Below, piece after piece: positions 35,203-43,517 of a stretch of DNA of 64,000 bases. The first letter of the stretch is position 1. The number at the start of each line of letters is the position of its first letter. The position numbers and the translations under genes were made by a program. The notes below the pieces were generated by a model. The model made no database searches. It worked only from the letters and a program-made list of their open reading frames with translations, and was not told the origin of the DNA. Location of the stretch: positions 2,108,001 through 2,172,000 of the forward strand of contig NZ_AP019308.1 of NCBI RefSeq assembly GCF_003945345.1. The letters are read 5' to 3'. The DNA is from Paenibacillus baekrokdamisoli. Lineage in GTDB: Bacteria > Bacillota > Bacilli > Paenibacillales > Paenibacillaceae.

Positions 35203-35922
35203 TTGCAGTTCAATTACTTCGTTGTGTTTGGGCTAACGATCTTTGGGTTCGCAATTATGTATTTCGGCGGTGCATGGATCGGTATGCGGCTAGCTATAGT
35301 CGGTGAACCCATTGTCCGGCGACCGATCAAGCCGAGACAGATGAGGTCGGAGATTAAGCTTTCACTCATCTCCATCTTGATTTTTGGACTCCTCACTGTA
35401 GCTACGGCTTATCTGGTTAACCATGGGCTGCTGCATGTCTCTTGGACCGTTTCATGGCCGAAGTTGCTATTAGAAATTCTAGCGTTGTTTCTATGGAATG
35501 AGATTCACTTCTATATTAGCCACAGACTGCTGCACACGAGATGGTTATTCAAGCATGTCCATTATAAGCATCACCTATCAACAATACCGACAGCCTACTC
35601 AACGTTTAGTTTTCATTATGTGGAGGCGCTGCTTCTCGGAAGCGTGCTTACAACCGCACTGCTGTTCTATTCGTTCTCCGTTTTATCACTTCTGACTCTG
35701 CCGCTAATGAGCCTGATTCTAAACGTACTGGGTCATTGTAATCTCGATTTCTTCCCAGGCCGATCTGCGCAAAGCCTGCTAAGCTTTACACCAAGGCATA
35801 GTGATCACCATGTTAGAAACAATGGTAACTACGGTTTTTTCCTTCCTTACTTTGACCAGATGTTCGCAACAAGCATCAAAGAACAGAAATCCCATAAGCA
35901 TTCTCGCCATCATCAAGGATAA
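35203..35922 (+). CDS. Fatty acid hydroxylase / sterol desaturase family protein
   Basis: 239 residues with four or more hydrophobic segments and the diiron His clusters HFYISH (102-107), HVHYKHH (118-124) and HSDHH (about 213-217). These membrane-bound oxygenases hydroxylate or desaturate lipids using O2. TTG start with AAGGGGGA upstream. It converges on a DUF6999-like gene and a ketosynthase-diiron fusion, sharing their terminator, so a joint role in making an unusual lipid is likely. The C-terminus is His- and Lys-rich. Confidence 0.88.
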   Translation: MQFNYFVVFGLTIFGFAIMYFGGAWIGMRLAIVGEPIVRRPIKPRQMRSEIKLSLISILIFGLLTVATAYLVNHGLLHVSWTVSWPKLLLEILALFLWNEIHFYISHRLLHTRWLFKHVHYKHHLSTIPTAYSTFSFHYVEALLLGSVLTTALLFYSFSVLSLLTLPLMSLILNVLGHCNLDFFPGRSAQSLLSFTPRHSDHHVRNNGNYGFFLPYFDQMFATSIKEQKSHKHSRHHQG

Positions 35923-35938
35923 CAAAAAGGATAACGAA

Positions 35939-35975
35939 CAAAAACAGGCTCCTATGTTCAGGAAGCCTGTTTTTG
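35939..35975. terminator. Bidirectional terminator of the lipid module
   Basis: AAAACAGGCT and AGCCTGTTTT flank a short CCTATGTTCAGGA hairpin with A/T runs on both sides. The last codons and stop of the minus-strand gene lie inside the right arm. Confidence 0.8.
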
Positions 35976-36833
35976 TTTCAATTCCACAAGCAGCGCATGC
36001 ATTTGCTCCGTAGCGAGTCCATGAAGGACCAGGCGGAATCCAGCGCGAAGTGTTGTGAGAGGGACCATGGGATGTTTATTGTTAATGAGTGCCAGCCGAT
36101 CGTTATTACCAATGATTTTGGATGCGAGAATACCGATGGTTTCATCCAGCTGAAGGGAGTTCGTCGCTCTCCAGAAGTCATTATCGGTTAGAAATAGCTG
36201 ATAGACCGGTGTGAAGCATTCAATCGCCGTAGTAAGATCAACAAAATTTGTCCATCGGTTCGGCATTTGTTCAATAGGAATGGGAGTAGAAGTAATGGCA
36301 CCGAAGTTAAGCGGGAATTGCTTGCTTACCTCAATGTTCTTGGCCCGGATCTCTCGGTTCAGATTAATGACGAAGTTGTACAGATTAAGGTCATGGATGA
36401 GGAATAGATCATCTTTGACGGGTTCGAGATTGGTTGGCTTCAAGGGATTCATCTCGACGTGAACACCAGGCACATTGTCGCGAATGAACTGCAGCACTTC
36501 GGAGCCTAGGAAGAAATGCCGCAGAATCATATAATTGGCGTCCGGACTAACGAACGTCCGCATGCCCCAGTATAAGATCCGATGCAGCAGTCTGGAGGAA
36601 GTGAGCCTCTTTGGGACAACGATTTTAAAAACCTGTAGAAGGATAATGAACATTCGAGCTATCGGCCTTAGCACAGGAAGTAGAAATTGTCTGGATTTGC
36701 TGGAACAATCCTTTAGATAAGCGGCCTTCGCCTCCTCATTAAAGGGGATGCTCTGGTCAAGGTAGATGGCTAGGAATGGATTGGGATCGTTCTTATCATG
36801 CGGCATTTGATTATAATAATCAGCGTGACTCAT
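35958..36833 (-). CDS. DUF6999-like protein
   Basis: 291 residues starting MSHADYYNQMPHDKNDPNPF. A hydrophobic stretch (about 55-75) may associate with the membrane. The remainder is helical with conserved-looking His/Asp (DLFLIHDLNLYNF). It resembles the DUF6999 family found beside ketosynthase-like genes, with no established function. Its start overlaps the stop of the ketosynthase fusion by four bases (translational coupling). Probably a dedicated partner in the same lipid pathway. Confidence 0.65.
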   Translation of the reverse strand: MSHADYYNQMPHDKNDPNPFLAIYLDQSIPFNEEAKAAYLKDCSSKSRQFLLPVLRPIARMFIILLQVFKIVVPKRLTSSRLLHRILYWGMRTFVSPDANYMILRHFFLGSEVLQFIRDNVPGVHVEMNPLKPTNLEPVKDDLFLIHDLNLYNFVINLNREIRAKNIEVSKQFPLNFGAITSTPIPIEQMPNRWTNFVDLTTAIECFTPVYQLFLTDNDFWRATNSLQLDETIGILASKIIGNNDRLALINNKHPMVPLTTLRAGFRLVLHGLATEQMHALLVELKQKQAS

Positions 36834-38710
36834 GTGTTGCCCAGCTCCTCTAATTGAAGTAAGTATAAGCGGGCCGTTGTTTTGGCTGTCTTCACGATGC
36901 GTTTCGCAATATCCATTGTGAGCAAAGGATGCTGGACGACGGCTTCAAGCCGCTCAAAATGCTTCTCGTCGGAATCACTGTGATACAGCAGGAAGGACAC
37001 CTGTTCATCCGTTAGATGCAGCTGATCTCGGATCATCTCTCCCCAGTATCTGGCCATTCGGCAGCCAAGCCCTTCAATAATCCACATGGCACCGATGAGA
37101 TCGATCGGGTTCTCACGGCTTGCGCGTTGGAAGAGATAGGCGGATAGAGCTTCGCTGCCAATATTCTTCTCGCCACCCTGAATATCCGATAGGCTGCCGC
37201 CAACATCGATGTAATTCTTCTCAAGGATTTGAAAATCACGATGCTCGTCGCGGGCATGAGAGATAAAGAGAGAGCGAAGATCAATATGCTCAATTGCGAT
37301 ATAAGAGGCTGCACGTGCAATCCATTGTGAGCCGTCGATAACCTGCTGCCGTATGTTCTCCATGAGACTCATATAATCTTCCATAGTAAAATTGCCGCGA
37401 TACAGCTTATGAATAACCGGAACCTGAGCGAGCTTTTCTTCAAAATCGATCCAAATCTGAACGAGCTGGCGGACGAGCAGCTGCTGAATCTCATTGGATT
37501 CATCGTATTCAACATGAGGAGCTTCAGGCTCCCGCTCGGCTAAGATCAGAGCTTCACATGCATCCTCCTCATCCGATCCTACTACCGTTAGCATCATATA
37601 GGAGGTTTGGAATCTTCCGCTCTCTGGGACCATGCACAGCACCTGCTCGCCTGGCTTTAGATGACCTTCGTTCAATAGTTCTTCTAACATAATGTAGATG
37701 GAAGCCGCGCCTGTATTCCCTTTTGTGTAGAGATTAGTGAACCACTTCTGCTCAGGAATGCTTAGCCCCCCAAGCTGCAGGAGACGAAAAATCTCTTCAC
37801 GGAAGAAGTGGGAGGAATAGTGGCATACCATCCAGTCAATCGCGCCTGGAATCACTTTGCCCTCGTCGACAAGCTCAAAGAAACGTTTTACACCGATCTT
37901 AGGCATGTCATTCACAAGCCTAATATCCTGCTTCAGATTAATAGCCCCGTTATCGGCAGCTTCATGAATAGAAGGATAGTCGAGCCAGCTGGCTGGCTCC
38001 TTATCGGTAGCCGCCTCCTTGTTCGTACCCGCGTACATACAGACATCATACATATTGGCGTAGGACTTGTTATCAATCCATTCGATCCGAAGGGATAAAC
38101 CTTTGTGGCTTTGTTTGTTCTGCAGCACCGCTGCGCCGGCCCCATCAGAGAGCATGAAGCGGAGAAAGTCGGTTTCGAATGATATCGGGCGGTCTGCGAA
38201 TCTTGCCTGTGCCTCAAAGCGAGTATGCTTAAAGACGCGGCTTGGAAACTCGCTAGCACAGGAGATAGCGGCTTTCTTCTCGCCGGATTGTACCTGCAGG
38301 TAGGCATTCTTGATTGCCTGCATCCCGCTGCCGCAAACACCATGATGTGTAGCGATTTCCATGACAGGAAGACCTGATTCTGCATGAACCATGCTGGCGA
38401 AGCCTGGAACTAACAGATCCCCTTGTGTCGTACCTACGGCAAGAAAGTCGACTTCCTGATATAAATCATCTTGGTTACGATCAAGTGCGTCCCGTATGGC
38501 AAGGTTGGCCATCTCAGCATTCGTGAATAGACTTTGTTGATTCGTATCAATCGCATAATGACGAGTGCAAATTTTATTTTGTTCAAGAATGCGGCGCATA
38601 GTCTTGGAGCTCTTGCCGCCAATTTTGCCAAGGAAGTTCTCGATCTCATCGTTAGGTACAGGTGATCCTGGAAGAAACTTGCCTATGCTCGTGATATAAA
38701 CTGGATTCAT
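36830..38710 (-). CDS. Ketosynthase III (KAS III-like) fused to a heme-oxygenase-like diiron domain
   Basis: 626 residues. The N-terminal about 385 form a thiolase-fold KAS III with the Cys-His-Asn triad at Cys126 (HHGVCGSGM), His297 (VCHYSSHFF) and Asn332 (GNTGAAS). The C-terminal about 220 form an all-helical heme-oxygenase-like domain with putative iron ligands in FISHARDEHRDF (near 485-490), IIEGLGC (near 546) and YHSDSDEKHFE (near 577-585). Proteins of the second type include oxidative decarboxylases such as UndA. Inference: it condenses an acyl chain and then oxidatively processes the product. Start ATG with GGAGG. An inverted repeat lies 72 bases upstream. Confidence 0.85.
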   Translation of the reverse strand: MNPVYITSIGKFLPGSPVPNDEIENFLGKIGGKSSKTMRRILEQNKICTRHYAIDTNQQSLFTNAEMANLAIRDALDRNQDDLYQEVDFLAVGTTQGDLLVPGFASMVHAESGLPVMEIATHHGVCGSGMQAIKNAYLQVQSGEKKAAISCASEFPSRVFKHTRFEAQARFADRPISFETDFLRFMLSDGAGAAVLQNKQSHKGLSLRIEWIDNKSYANMYDVCMYAGTNKEAATDKEPASWLDYPSIHEAADNGAINLKQDIRLVNDMPKIGVKRFFELVDEGKVIPGAIDWMVCHYSSHFFREEIFRLLQLGGLSIPEQKWFTNLYTKGNTGAASIYIMLEELLNEGHLKPGEQVLCMVPESGRFQTSYMMLTVVGSDEEDACEALILAEREPEAPHVEYDESNEIQQLLVRQLVQIWIDFEEKLAQVPVIHKLYRGNFTMEDYMSLMENIRQQVIDGSQWIARAASYIAIEHIDLRSLFISHARDEHRDFQILEKNYIDVGGSLSDIQGGEKNIGSEALSAYLFQRASRENPIDLIGAMWIIEGLGCRMARYWGEMIRDQLHLTDEQVSFLLYHSDSDEKHFERLEAVVQHPLLTMDIAKRIVKTAKTTARLYLLQLEELGNT

Positions 38711-38781
38711 GAGTAACCTCCGTAAGAAGAACTAGATTATGATTGCTGTATGTAATTATTAACCAAGATGGAAACAATTCA

Positions 38782-38805
38782 AAGTACTATATTTATTTGG
38801 TACTT
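38782..38805. promoter_or_regulatory. Inverted repeat upstream of the ketosynthase fusion
   Basis: AAGTAC and GTACTT are separated by 12 A/T-rich bases, the layout of a dimeric repressor site, upstream of the module's minus-strand start. No regulator gene is adjacent. Confidence 0.45.
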
Positions 38806-38897
38806 CCCAAAGAAGAAGCAGTAGGATATGAGGCTGCCATGGATACTGACGCAAATTTATTCTTACCCCTCCAATAAAGAAGACAAGATACTTTAGT

Positions 38898-39149
38898 TTA
38901 TTTTTTACTCTGTTTAAACGCTCTAATTGTTATGACAACAGAAGCTAAAATAATAATTCCACCAAATACCATCCCTTTTAAATTTTCAGGGATGTCTGGA
39001 AGTTTTATATATGAAAATAAATATTTCAATAAGGTAAGAGATATTAACACGATAATGAATTCCTTAAGGGAAGAAACAAGTGTTCTATTTTTAATCCAAT
39101 TAGGTAATGCAAACAAAACACTCAACAGTACAATTTCTAACCAATTCAT
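38898..39149 (-). CDS. Small membrane protein
   Basis: 83 residues with three hydrophobic segments (MNWLEIVLLSVLFALP, EFIIVLISLTLLKYLF, GMVFGGIIILASVVIT). AAGGAG is seven bases before the ATG at 39149; the upstream in-frame ATG overlaps that site. No family recognised; holin-like topology is only a resemblance. Confidence 0.5.
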   Translation of the reverse strand: MNWLEIVLLSVLFALPNWIKNRTLVSSLKEFIIVLISLTLLKYLFSYIKLPDIPENLKGMVFGGIIILASVVITIRAFKQSKK

Positions 39150-39209
39150 TAATTTTCTCCTTTTCATTGTTAATCCTAGGTAATTATATCATTTCATTTC
39201 TCAATTATC

Positions 39210-39253
39210 CTGCCCGTTCGTATTATAAGGTCACCAGATCTTTCTGGTCGACC
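39210..39253. repeat. Core plus hairpin R9
   Basis: CTGCCCGTTCG followed by AAGGTCaCCAGA and TCTGGTcGACCTT. The second core is absent. Marks the other edge of the lipid module and small membrane gene. Confidence 0.6.
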
Positions 39254-39373
39254 TTATTTTTATGAGGTAGTAAGCTAGCGGTAGCTGGGGATCGAACGTT
39301 TCTGCCCGTGGGACTTGGATCCCGAGAGCTATTCCGTTTATTCCCCCTACTTGTTAAACCATGATTAGGCTGG

Positions 39374-39637
39374 TTGGGACAGAGATCCCGGATAACAAGC
39401 GATACTGTGGACGATCCGTTCCTTTCACACCAAGCAAAAAAGAGCCAATTACGCAAGGTGAAAACGGATGTTGCTGATGCGTACCAACTGGGGGAAATGT
39501 TCTACAAAGAAGAGCTGGAGCCTTACAAAAAGCGGGGTCAGTATCTGATGAATCTCCGTTACCTGACTCGGCAATATGAGTCTCTGACGGGTATGTATGT
39601 CCAAGCAAAGCTGCATGATACATTTTTGACATGATTT
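39374..39637 (+). pseudogene. IS110-family transposase internal fragment
   Basis: The frame reads LRKVKTDVADAYQLGEMFYK and LEPYKKRGQYLMNLRYLTRQ, the region following the DEDD core of IS110 transposases. It is a different lineage from the intact copy at 23818. Both termini are missing. Confidence 0.7.
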
Positions 39638-39713
39638 TATGGAAGCGTTTATCAAAAAAGGAGTATGGTGACGATTTGGGCAAATCATCTTAAAAAGTTA
39701 TGGAGGAAATCAA

Positions 39714-40151
39714 ATGAGCGAAACGACCAGTGTGACGGAACAAGTAAAAGAGAAAACCCTGACACCCCTTTTGAAAGCAGTTAATTGCATTTACATCCCG
39801 GTTGCCGATCCCCAAAAGGCAGCGGCTTGGTTTGAAAAATACTTGGGTTTAAACAGGGTAAGTCCTGGCGGCGATGTTATGTTGCTTGGCAACGGGATAT
39901 GGTTATTCCTTTGCAAATGTGAGGGACAAACTTCACACTTCGTAGGACTGGATGGAAGCGAGGTATGCTCCTTTACTTTTGAAACGGAGGACATTTTTAC
40001 CCTGCATCAATCTTTAACCAACAGCGGAGCATACGTTGAACCGATAGAGGATTATGGCGGCTGCGGGTTGAAGTTTTGGTTTAAAGATCCTGACGGCAAC
40101 AGGTTTCATATTTGGCAAGATCCAAATACGGGCGCTCATCCTGCCCATTAG
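39714..40151 (+). CDS. VOC family protein
   Basis: 145 residues. CIYIPVADPQKAAAWFEKYLG and GLKFWFKDPDGNRFHIWQ are the two metal-ligand regions of a VOC domain; a short extra N-terminal helix is present. ATG with GGAGG. One of the few plus-strand genes in the region, followed by its own terminator. Substrate unknown. Confidence 0.82.
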   Translation: MSETTSVTEQVKEKTLTPLLKAVNCIYIPVADPQKAAAWFEKYLGLNRVSPGGDVMLLGNGIWLFLCKCEGQTSHFVGLDGSEVCSFTFETEDIFTLHQSLTNSGAYVEPIEDYGGCGLKFWFKDPDGNRFHIWQDPNTGAHPAH

Positions 40152-40186
40152 CGAAATGACATGGCAAGCTTTGGAGCATTTAAATA

Positions 40187-40219
40187 AAAACCGACCTCGC
40201 ATTACGAAAGGTCGATTTT
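40187..40219. terminator. Bidirectional terminator
   Basis: AAAACCGACCT pairs with AGGTCGATTTT around a 12-base loop between two converging genes. Confidence 0.75.
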
Positions 40220-40233
40220 CAAATTGAGTTCAA

Positions 40234-41106
40234 TTATTTTGTTTGAGAAATTCCGTTAACGATTTGAGTCAGTGCATCACTGATTGGCGTAACTTGACGA
40301 CCGAGCAGCTTTTCGAAATCGTTGCTTTCGATCTCCAGTGTGCCTTCCCGAATACCTTGCTGGATACCTACGAGAATAGGGAGGACGAATTCGGGAACAC
40401 CCGCGCCTTTCATGATGTTGGCATAAGTAGCGTCATCGACCTGTTGCACGTGTACTTCCTTGCTTAATACCGTGCCAAGAGCTGACGCTAGTTCTTCTTG
40501 AGTCATCGGTTTACCCGATAGCTCATAAATCGTATTCTCGTGTCCGTCCCCCGCTAATACTGTTGCAGCTGCCTCCGCGTAATCTTGTTGCAATGCCCAA
40601 CCCACCTTGCCAGATCCAGCAGACGTCACCCACGGAGCTCCTGCCATCACGCCTTGAATGCTCCCAATCTCGTTCTCCAAGTACCAGTTATTTCGCAAGA
40701 AAGAATAAGGAATGCCCGTTTTGACGATCGCTTCTTCCGTGGCACGGTGTACTGGGGCAAGGATAATCATGCTTTCACTTGCATTGGCTAAGCTGGTATA
40801 TGCAATAAATTTAACTCCAGCACGCTCTGCAGCAGCTACAGCATTTGTATGCTGCTGAATTCTTGTTTCGTTGTCTCCATCCGCAGAAATAATTAATAAG
40901 CGATCGATACCTGCAAAAGCAGAGTCCAATGTTTCTGGACGGTCAAAATCACCTTTGCGAACTTCTACTCCACGAGCTCGTAAGCCTTCCGCTTTCTCTG
41001 GATTGCGCACACTTACAGCCAGATGACTTGCTGGTACAGATTTCAATAGAGCCTCAACAACTTTCGTTCCCAATTTCCCTGTCGCGCCTGTGACTAACAT
41101 TTTCAT
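40234..41106 (-). CDS. NmrA-like SDR (NAD(P)H:quinone oxidoreductase QorB-type)
   Basis: 290 residues of atypical short-chain dehydrogenase. MKMLVTGATGKLGTKVV is the NAD(P) site; SVRNPEKAEGL recognises NADPH, and the LRNNWYLEN motif near residue 138 is typical of QOR2/QorB-like proteins. Such enzymes reduce quinones or sense redox cofactors. GGAGG at 41114-41118 fixes the ATG at 41106. A palindrome at 41150 shared with the Rrf2 gene makes it a probable Rrf2-regulated redox-defence enzyme. Confidence 0.85.
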   Translation of the reverse strand: MKMLVTGATGKLGTKVVEALLKSVPASHLAVSVRNPEKAEGLRARGVEVRKGDFDRPETLDSAFAGIDRLLIISADGDNETRIQQHTNAVAAAERAGVKFIAYTSLANASESMIILAPVHRATEEAIVKTGIPYSFLRNNWYLENEIGSIQGVMAGAPWVTSAGSGKVGWALQQDYAEAAATVLAGDGHENTIYELSGKPMTQEELASALGTVLSKEVHVQQVDDATYANIMKGAGVPEFVLPILVGIQQGIREGTLEIESNDFEKLLGRQVTPISDALTQIVNGISQTK

Positions 41107-41149
41107 TTTCTTTTCCTCCAAATATGTTTTGTTGTAATTCCTTCTGTTA

Positions 41150-41164
41150 TAACTATATTAGTTA
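41150..41164. promoter_or_regulatory. Predicted Rrf2 operator upstream of the NmrA-like gene
   Basis: TAACTATATTAGTTA is an imperfect palindrome and matches TAACCATTGTAGTTA at 41642-41656 in 12 of 15 positions. Confidence 0.6.
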
Positions 41165-41207
41165 CAACAAGTTTATAAAATAAAAGCTCTCTTAAAGGAG
41201 CTCTCAT

Positions 41208-41630
41208 TTATATGAACCTTGATGTGAGTTGGCTCAAAGTCGTTTGTGCCAATCTTTGTTCCATAGCAGATTGTGCCTCGCTCAACTCGGATTGGAGAAC
41301 CGTCTCAATGTTCCGTCCGACTGGGCATCGCTCATTCGGATCTTCGTGAAAACGGAATAATTGATTTTCTTCAATTACATTTACAGCCCGATAAACATCA
41401 AAGAGTGTAATTTCCTCAGGTGCTTTAAGTAGAGAAGCGCCTCCCACCCCAGGACGTACTTCCACTAACCCTGCCTTTTTTAGCATTCCTATAATTCTTC
41501 TGATTACAACAGGATTTGTATTTACGCTACCCGCAATGAAGTCCCCAGTACATTCGTTCGGACTACATGCAATCAGGGAAAGAGTATGAACAGCGATAGA
41601 AAAGCGCGTGCTTATTTGTTTCAATTGCAT
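41208..41630 (-). CDS. Rrf2 family transcriptional regulator
   Basis: About 140 residues. The N-terminal winged helix (ISTRFSIAVHTLSLIA..., NTNPVVIRRIIGMLKKAGLV) is standard Rrf2. Cys residues occur at SPNEC and ERCPVG, too few and too scattered for certain Fe-S binding, so it may be a YwnA-type redox or thiol sensor. The ATG at 41630 is chosen because the predicted operator at 41642 overlaps an upstream ATG. It shares an operator sequence with the adjacent NmrA-like gene. A hairpin (AGCTC...GAGCT) follows the stop. Confidence 0.85.
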   Translation of the reverse strand: MQLKQISTRFSIAVHTLSLIACSPNECTGDFIAGSVNTNPVVIRRIIGMLKKAGLVEVRPGVGGASLLKAPEEITLFDVYRAVNVIEENQLFRFHEDPNERCPVGRNIETVLQSELSEAQSAMEQRLAQTTLSQLTSRFI

Positions 41631-41641
41631 CACCACCGTTG

Positions 41642-41656
41642 TAACCATTGTAGTTA
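41642..41656. promoter_or_regulatory. Predicted Rrf2 autoregulatory operator
   Basis: TAACCATTGTAGTTA lies 12 bases upstream of the chosen rrf2 start and matches the site at 41150. Confidence 0.55.
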
Positions 41657-41715
41657 CTACTTGGCGTTATGTCAATATCAGTATCATGAGATGAGTTAAG
41701 TCCTTAGTTATTATA

Positions 41716-41770
41716 CTGCCCGTTCGTAACGAAAGGCTCCCTAGCGACAACCCCTCAGTGTTGAACATTA
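41716..41770. repeat. Degenerate core repeat R10
   Basis: CTGCCCGTTCGTAACGAAAGG, a damaged GGCT...AACCCC hairpin, then CAGTGTTGAACATTAC. Very similar in wording to R14 (46332). Confidence 0.5.
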
Positions 41771-41784
41771 CAAAACCAAATGCA

Positions 41785-42306
41785 TTAACATTGAGAGATA
41801 TTATCGCAATGACTTTCTTGTATTTTCTCTATAATTTCTATAACACAATGTTCTATATCCTTATTTGAGCAATCAAGAGTTATATCACTATACTTAATGT
41901 ATAGAGGGACTCTTTCCTCGTAAACGTCCTTAAGACTATTTCCTTTCTTTATTACAATGCCTCTGGTTGTTATGTTTATTAGTCTCCTTTTAATTTCTTC
42001 ATATGGGGCATGTAAATAAATAATCTGTCCACCCTGTTTAAGGATATTCATAGCTTTTTCTGAATATATAACACTTCCGCCTGTAGATATAATGCAATTT
42101 TTTAGTTGCAATTCAGACACAATTTTTTCTTCGACTTCCATAAATTTTTCGATACCATCATCATCAATTATATCTTGTAACAACATACCTTCATGTTGTT
42201 GTATAACAATATCTGTATCCACGTAATCCATTCCTAAAGCTTTTGCAAGCAACACACCTAAAGTGCTTTTACCAGCTCCAGACATACCTATAAGAACTAT
42301 ATTCAT
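41785..42306 (-). CDS. Shikimate kinase-like protein
   Basis: About 173 residues. MNIVLIGMSGAGKSTLGVLL contains the P-loop, DYVDTDIVI the shikimate-binding Asp, IISTGGSVIY the Gly-Gly site and LKDVYEERVPLY the lid Arg region, all AroK signatures. It would phosphorylate shikimate, but as an isolated accessory gene it could have another small-molecule substrate. The ATG at 42306 has GTGAGGA upstream. Confidence 0.82.
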   Translation of the reverse strand: MNIVLIGMSGAGKSTLGVLLAKALGMDYVDTDIVIQQHEGMLLQDIIDDDGIEKFMEVEEKIVSELQLKNCIISTGGSVIYSEKAMNILKQGGQIIYLHAPYEEIKRRLINITTRGIVIKKGNSLKDVYEERVPLYIKYSDITLDCSNKDIEHCVIEIIEKIQESHCDNISQC

Positions 42307-42392
42307 ATTCTTCCTCACTTTTGTTAATTGGTATTGGTTTCGTTAAACTATTCGGCATTTTCCATAAATATCCTTCACGGGATAACGTTTTA

Positions 42393-42458
42393 CTGCCCGT
42401 TCTGAGGCTGCCGATATTATCGGCAGCCTGTTGTCATTGCACTATCGTGCCCGTTAGC
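42393..42458. repeat. Core-hairpin-core repeat R11
   Basis: CTGCCCGTTCTG, a perfect 12-bp stem AGGCTGCCGATA/TATCGGCAGCCT, then CTATCGTGCCCGTTAGC. The most symmetrical copy. Confidence 0.75.
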
Positions 42459-42546
42459 GGAACGAATTGGAGCTTTTTTATGTAAGGTTCTCCGCGCTGT
42501 CTGTAAGGGTAGGTTTTTCAAAAAAATACCTACCCTCTCCAACATC

Positions 42547-42575
42547 TTGCTAAAACACATTTAATTGGGTATAAT
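42547..42575 (+). promoter_or_regulatory. Promoter of the ANT(4')-like gene
   Basis: TTGCTA (42547-42552), 17-base spacer, TATAAT (42570-42575). The transcript would begin with the CCACAAG/CTTGTGG hairpin at 42578-42594. Confidence 0.7.
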
Positions 42576-42605
42576 TTCCACAAGAAACTTGTGGGAGGAA
42601 ATCCA

Positions 42606-42632
42606 ATGCATCCAAAAAAGATCCCCCGTTAA
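42606..42632 (+). CDS. Possible 8-codon leader peptide
   Basis: ATG at 42606 encodes MHPKKIPR and stops at TAA 42630. GGGAGG lies seven bases upstream and an RNA hairpin sits just 5' of it. It precedes the resistance gene by 67 bases, as translated leaders do in attenuation-controlled resistance genes. Function is inferred only from position. Confidence 0.4.
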   Translation: MHPKKIPR

Positions 42633-42699
42633 GCCCGAGGCCCTCCATTCATGTGTTAGTGTCCACTCACCTAATTAAAACAAAGGGAGATGCACGTTG

Positions 42700-43470
42700 A
42701 TGAACATGAATGGACCTGTAAAAGTATCTCGAAGTGAGAGACTTGAAACCTGCCACGAAATTGCTGAAAAGTTGCATGAGGTGTACGGAGATAAAATTCT
42801 AGCCATTGGGGTCTATGGTTCCGTTTCTAGAGGCACAGATGGGCCTTTCTCGGACATTGAGATGTTTTGTGTACTGCGTGAGTCGACTGAACCCGTAGAG
42901 TTTTGTTATGAATGGTCGGCTGGGTCCTGGAAAGCGGAGGTGGACGTTCGCAGTTCGAACGTGCTGCTTAAAAACGCCTCTTCTGTTGAAGGGAGATGGC
43001 CGCTGACGCATGGTCCTTACTTCACCCAACTTAGTTTATATGATCCTGAAGGCTTCTTTCAAAGCCTAAGAAATGCGGCCGGATCTGTAAAAAAGGAAGA
43101 TTTCAGACAAGCAATCAACGAGGTTCTTGTAGGTGAAATGTATGAGTTTGTTGGCAAGCTCAGAAATGTTAATGTAAATGGTCCTCTCACCTACTTGCCA
43201 TACCTAGCAGTTCAGTTTGCCCAATACGGTGCCATGTTGGTCGGATTGCACAATCAACGGCTTTTCTCAACCGGCGCAATGGTTCTACCTGAAGCATTGG
43301 AAATGCCGAGTCGTCCAAAAGGATTCGACAATATTGCGAGGCTGGTTATGTCTGGAGATTTAGCAGAACCCTCGAAGATAGTTTCTACCTGTGAGGAATT
43401 CTGGAAAGGCCTGGTGGATTGGGCAGCCGAACATGACTACGTAATTAGTTCAAAACGAATTCCATTTTGA
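42700..43470 (+). CDS. Aminoglycoside 4'-O-nucleotidyltransferase-like protein (ANT(4') type)
   Basis: 256 residues resembling kanamycin nucleotidyltransferase along its full length: IGVYGSVSRGTDGPFSDIEMFCV with the metal-binding Asp52 and Glu54, WPLTHGPYF, LVGEMYEFVGKLRN (catalytic Glu region), YGAMLVGLHNQR and the terminal SSKRIPF. ANT(4') enzymes transfer AMP to the 4' hydroxyl of kanamycin, tobramycin and related drugs. All active-site landmarks are kept, so activity is plausible. The start could be ATG 42700 or 42706. It has its own promoter, leader and terminator. Confidence 0.88.
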   Translation: MNMNGPVKVSRSERLETCHEIAEKLHEVYGDKILAIGVYGSVSRGTDGPFSDIEMFCVLRESTEPVEFCYEWSAGSWKAEVDVRSSNVLLKNASSVEGRWPLTHGPYFTQLSLYDPEGFFQSLRNAAGSVKKEDFRQAINEVLVGEMYEFVGKLRNVNVNGPLTYLPYLAVQFAQYGAMLVGLHNQRLFSTGAMVLPEALEMPSRPKGFDNIARLVMSGDLAEPSKIVSTCEEFWKGLVDWAAEHDYVISSKRIPF

Positions 43471-43517
43471 TCAAAAGAAACCGCATTGGCGAGACTTCAA
43501 TAATATATCTTGTAGGC

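Noticed and set aside
36830..38710. Housekeeping FabH
   Set aside because: The ketosynthase is fused to an oxygenase-like domain and lies in an accessory region without other fab genes.
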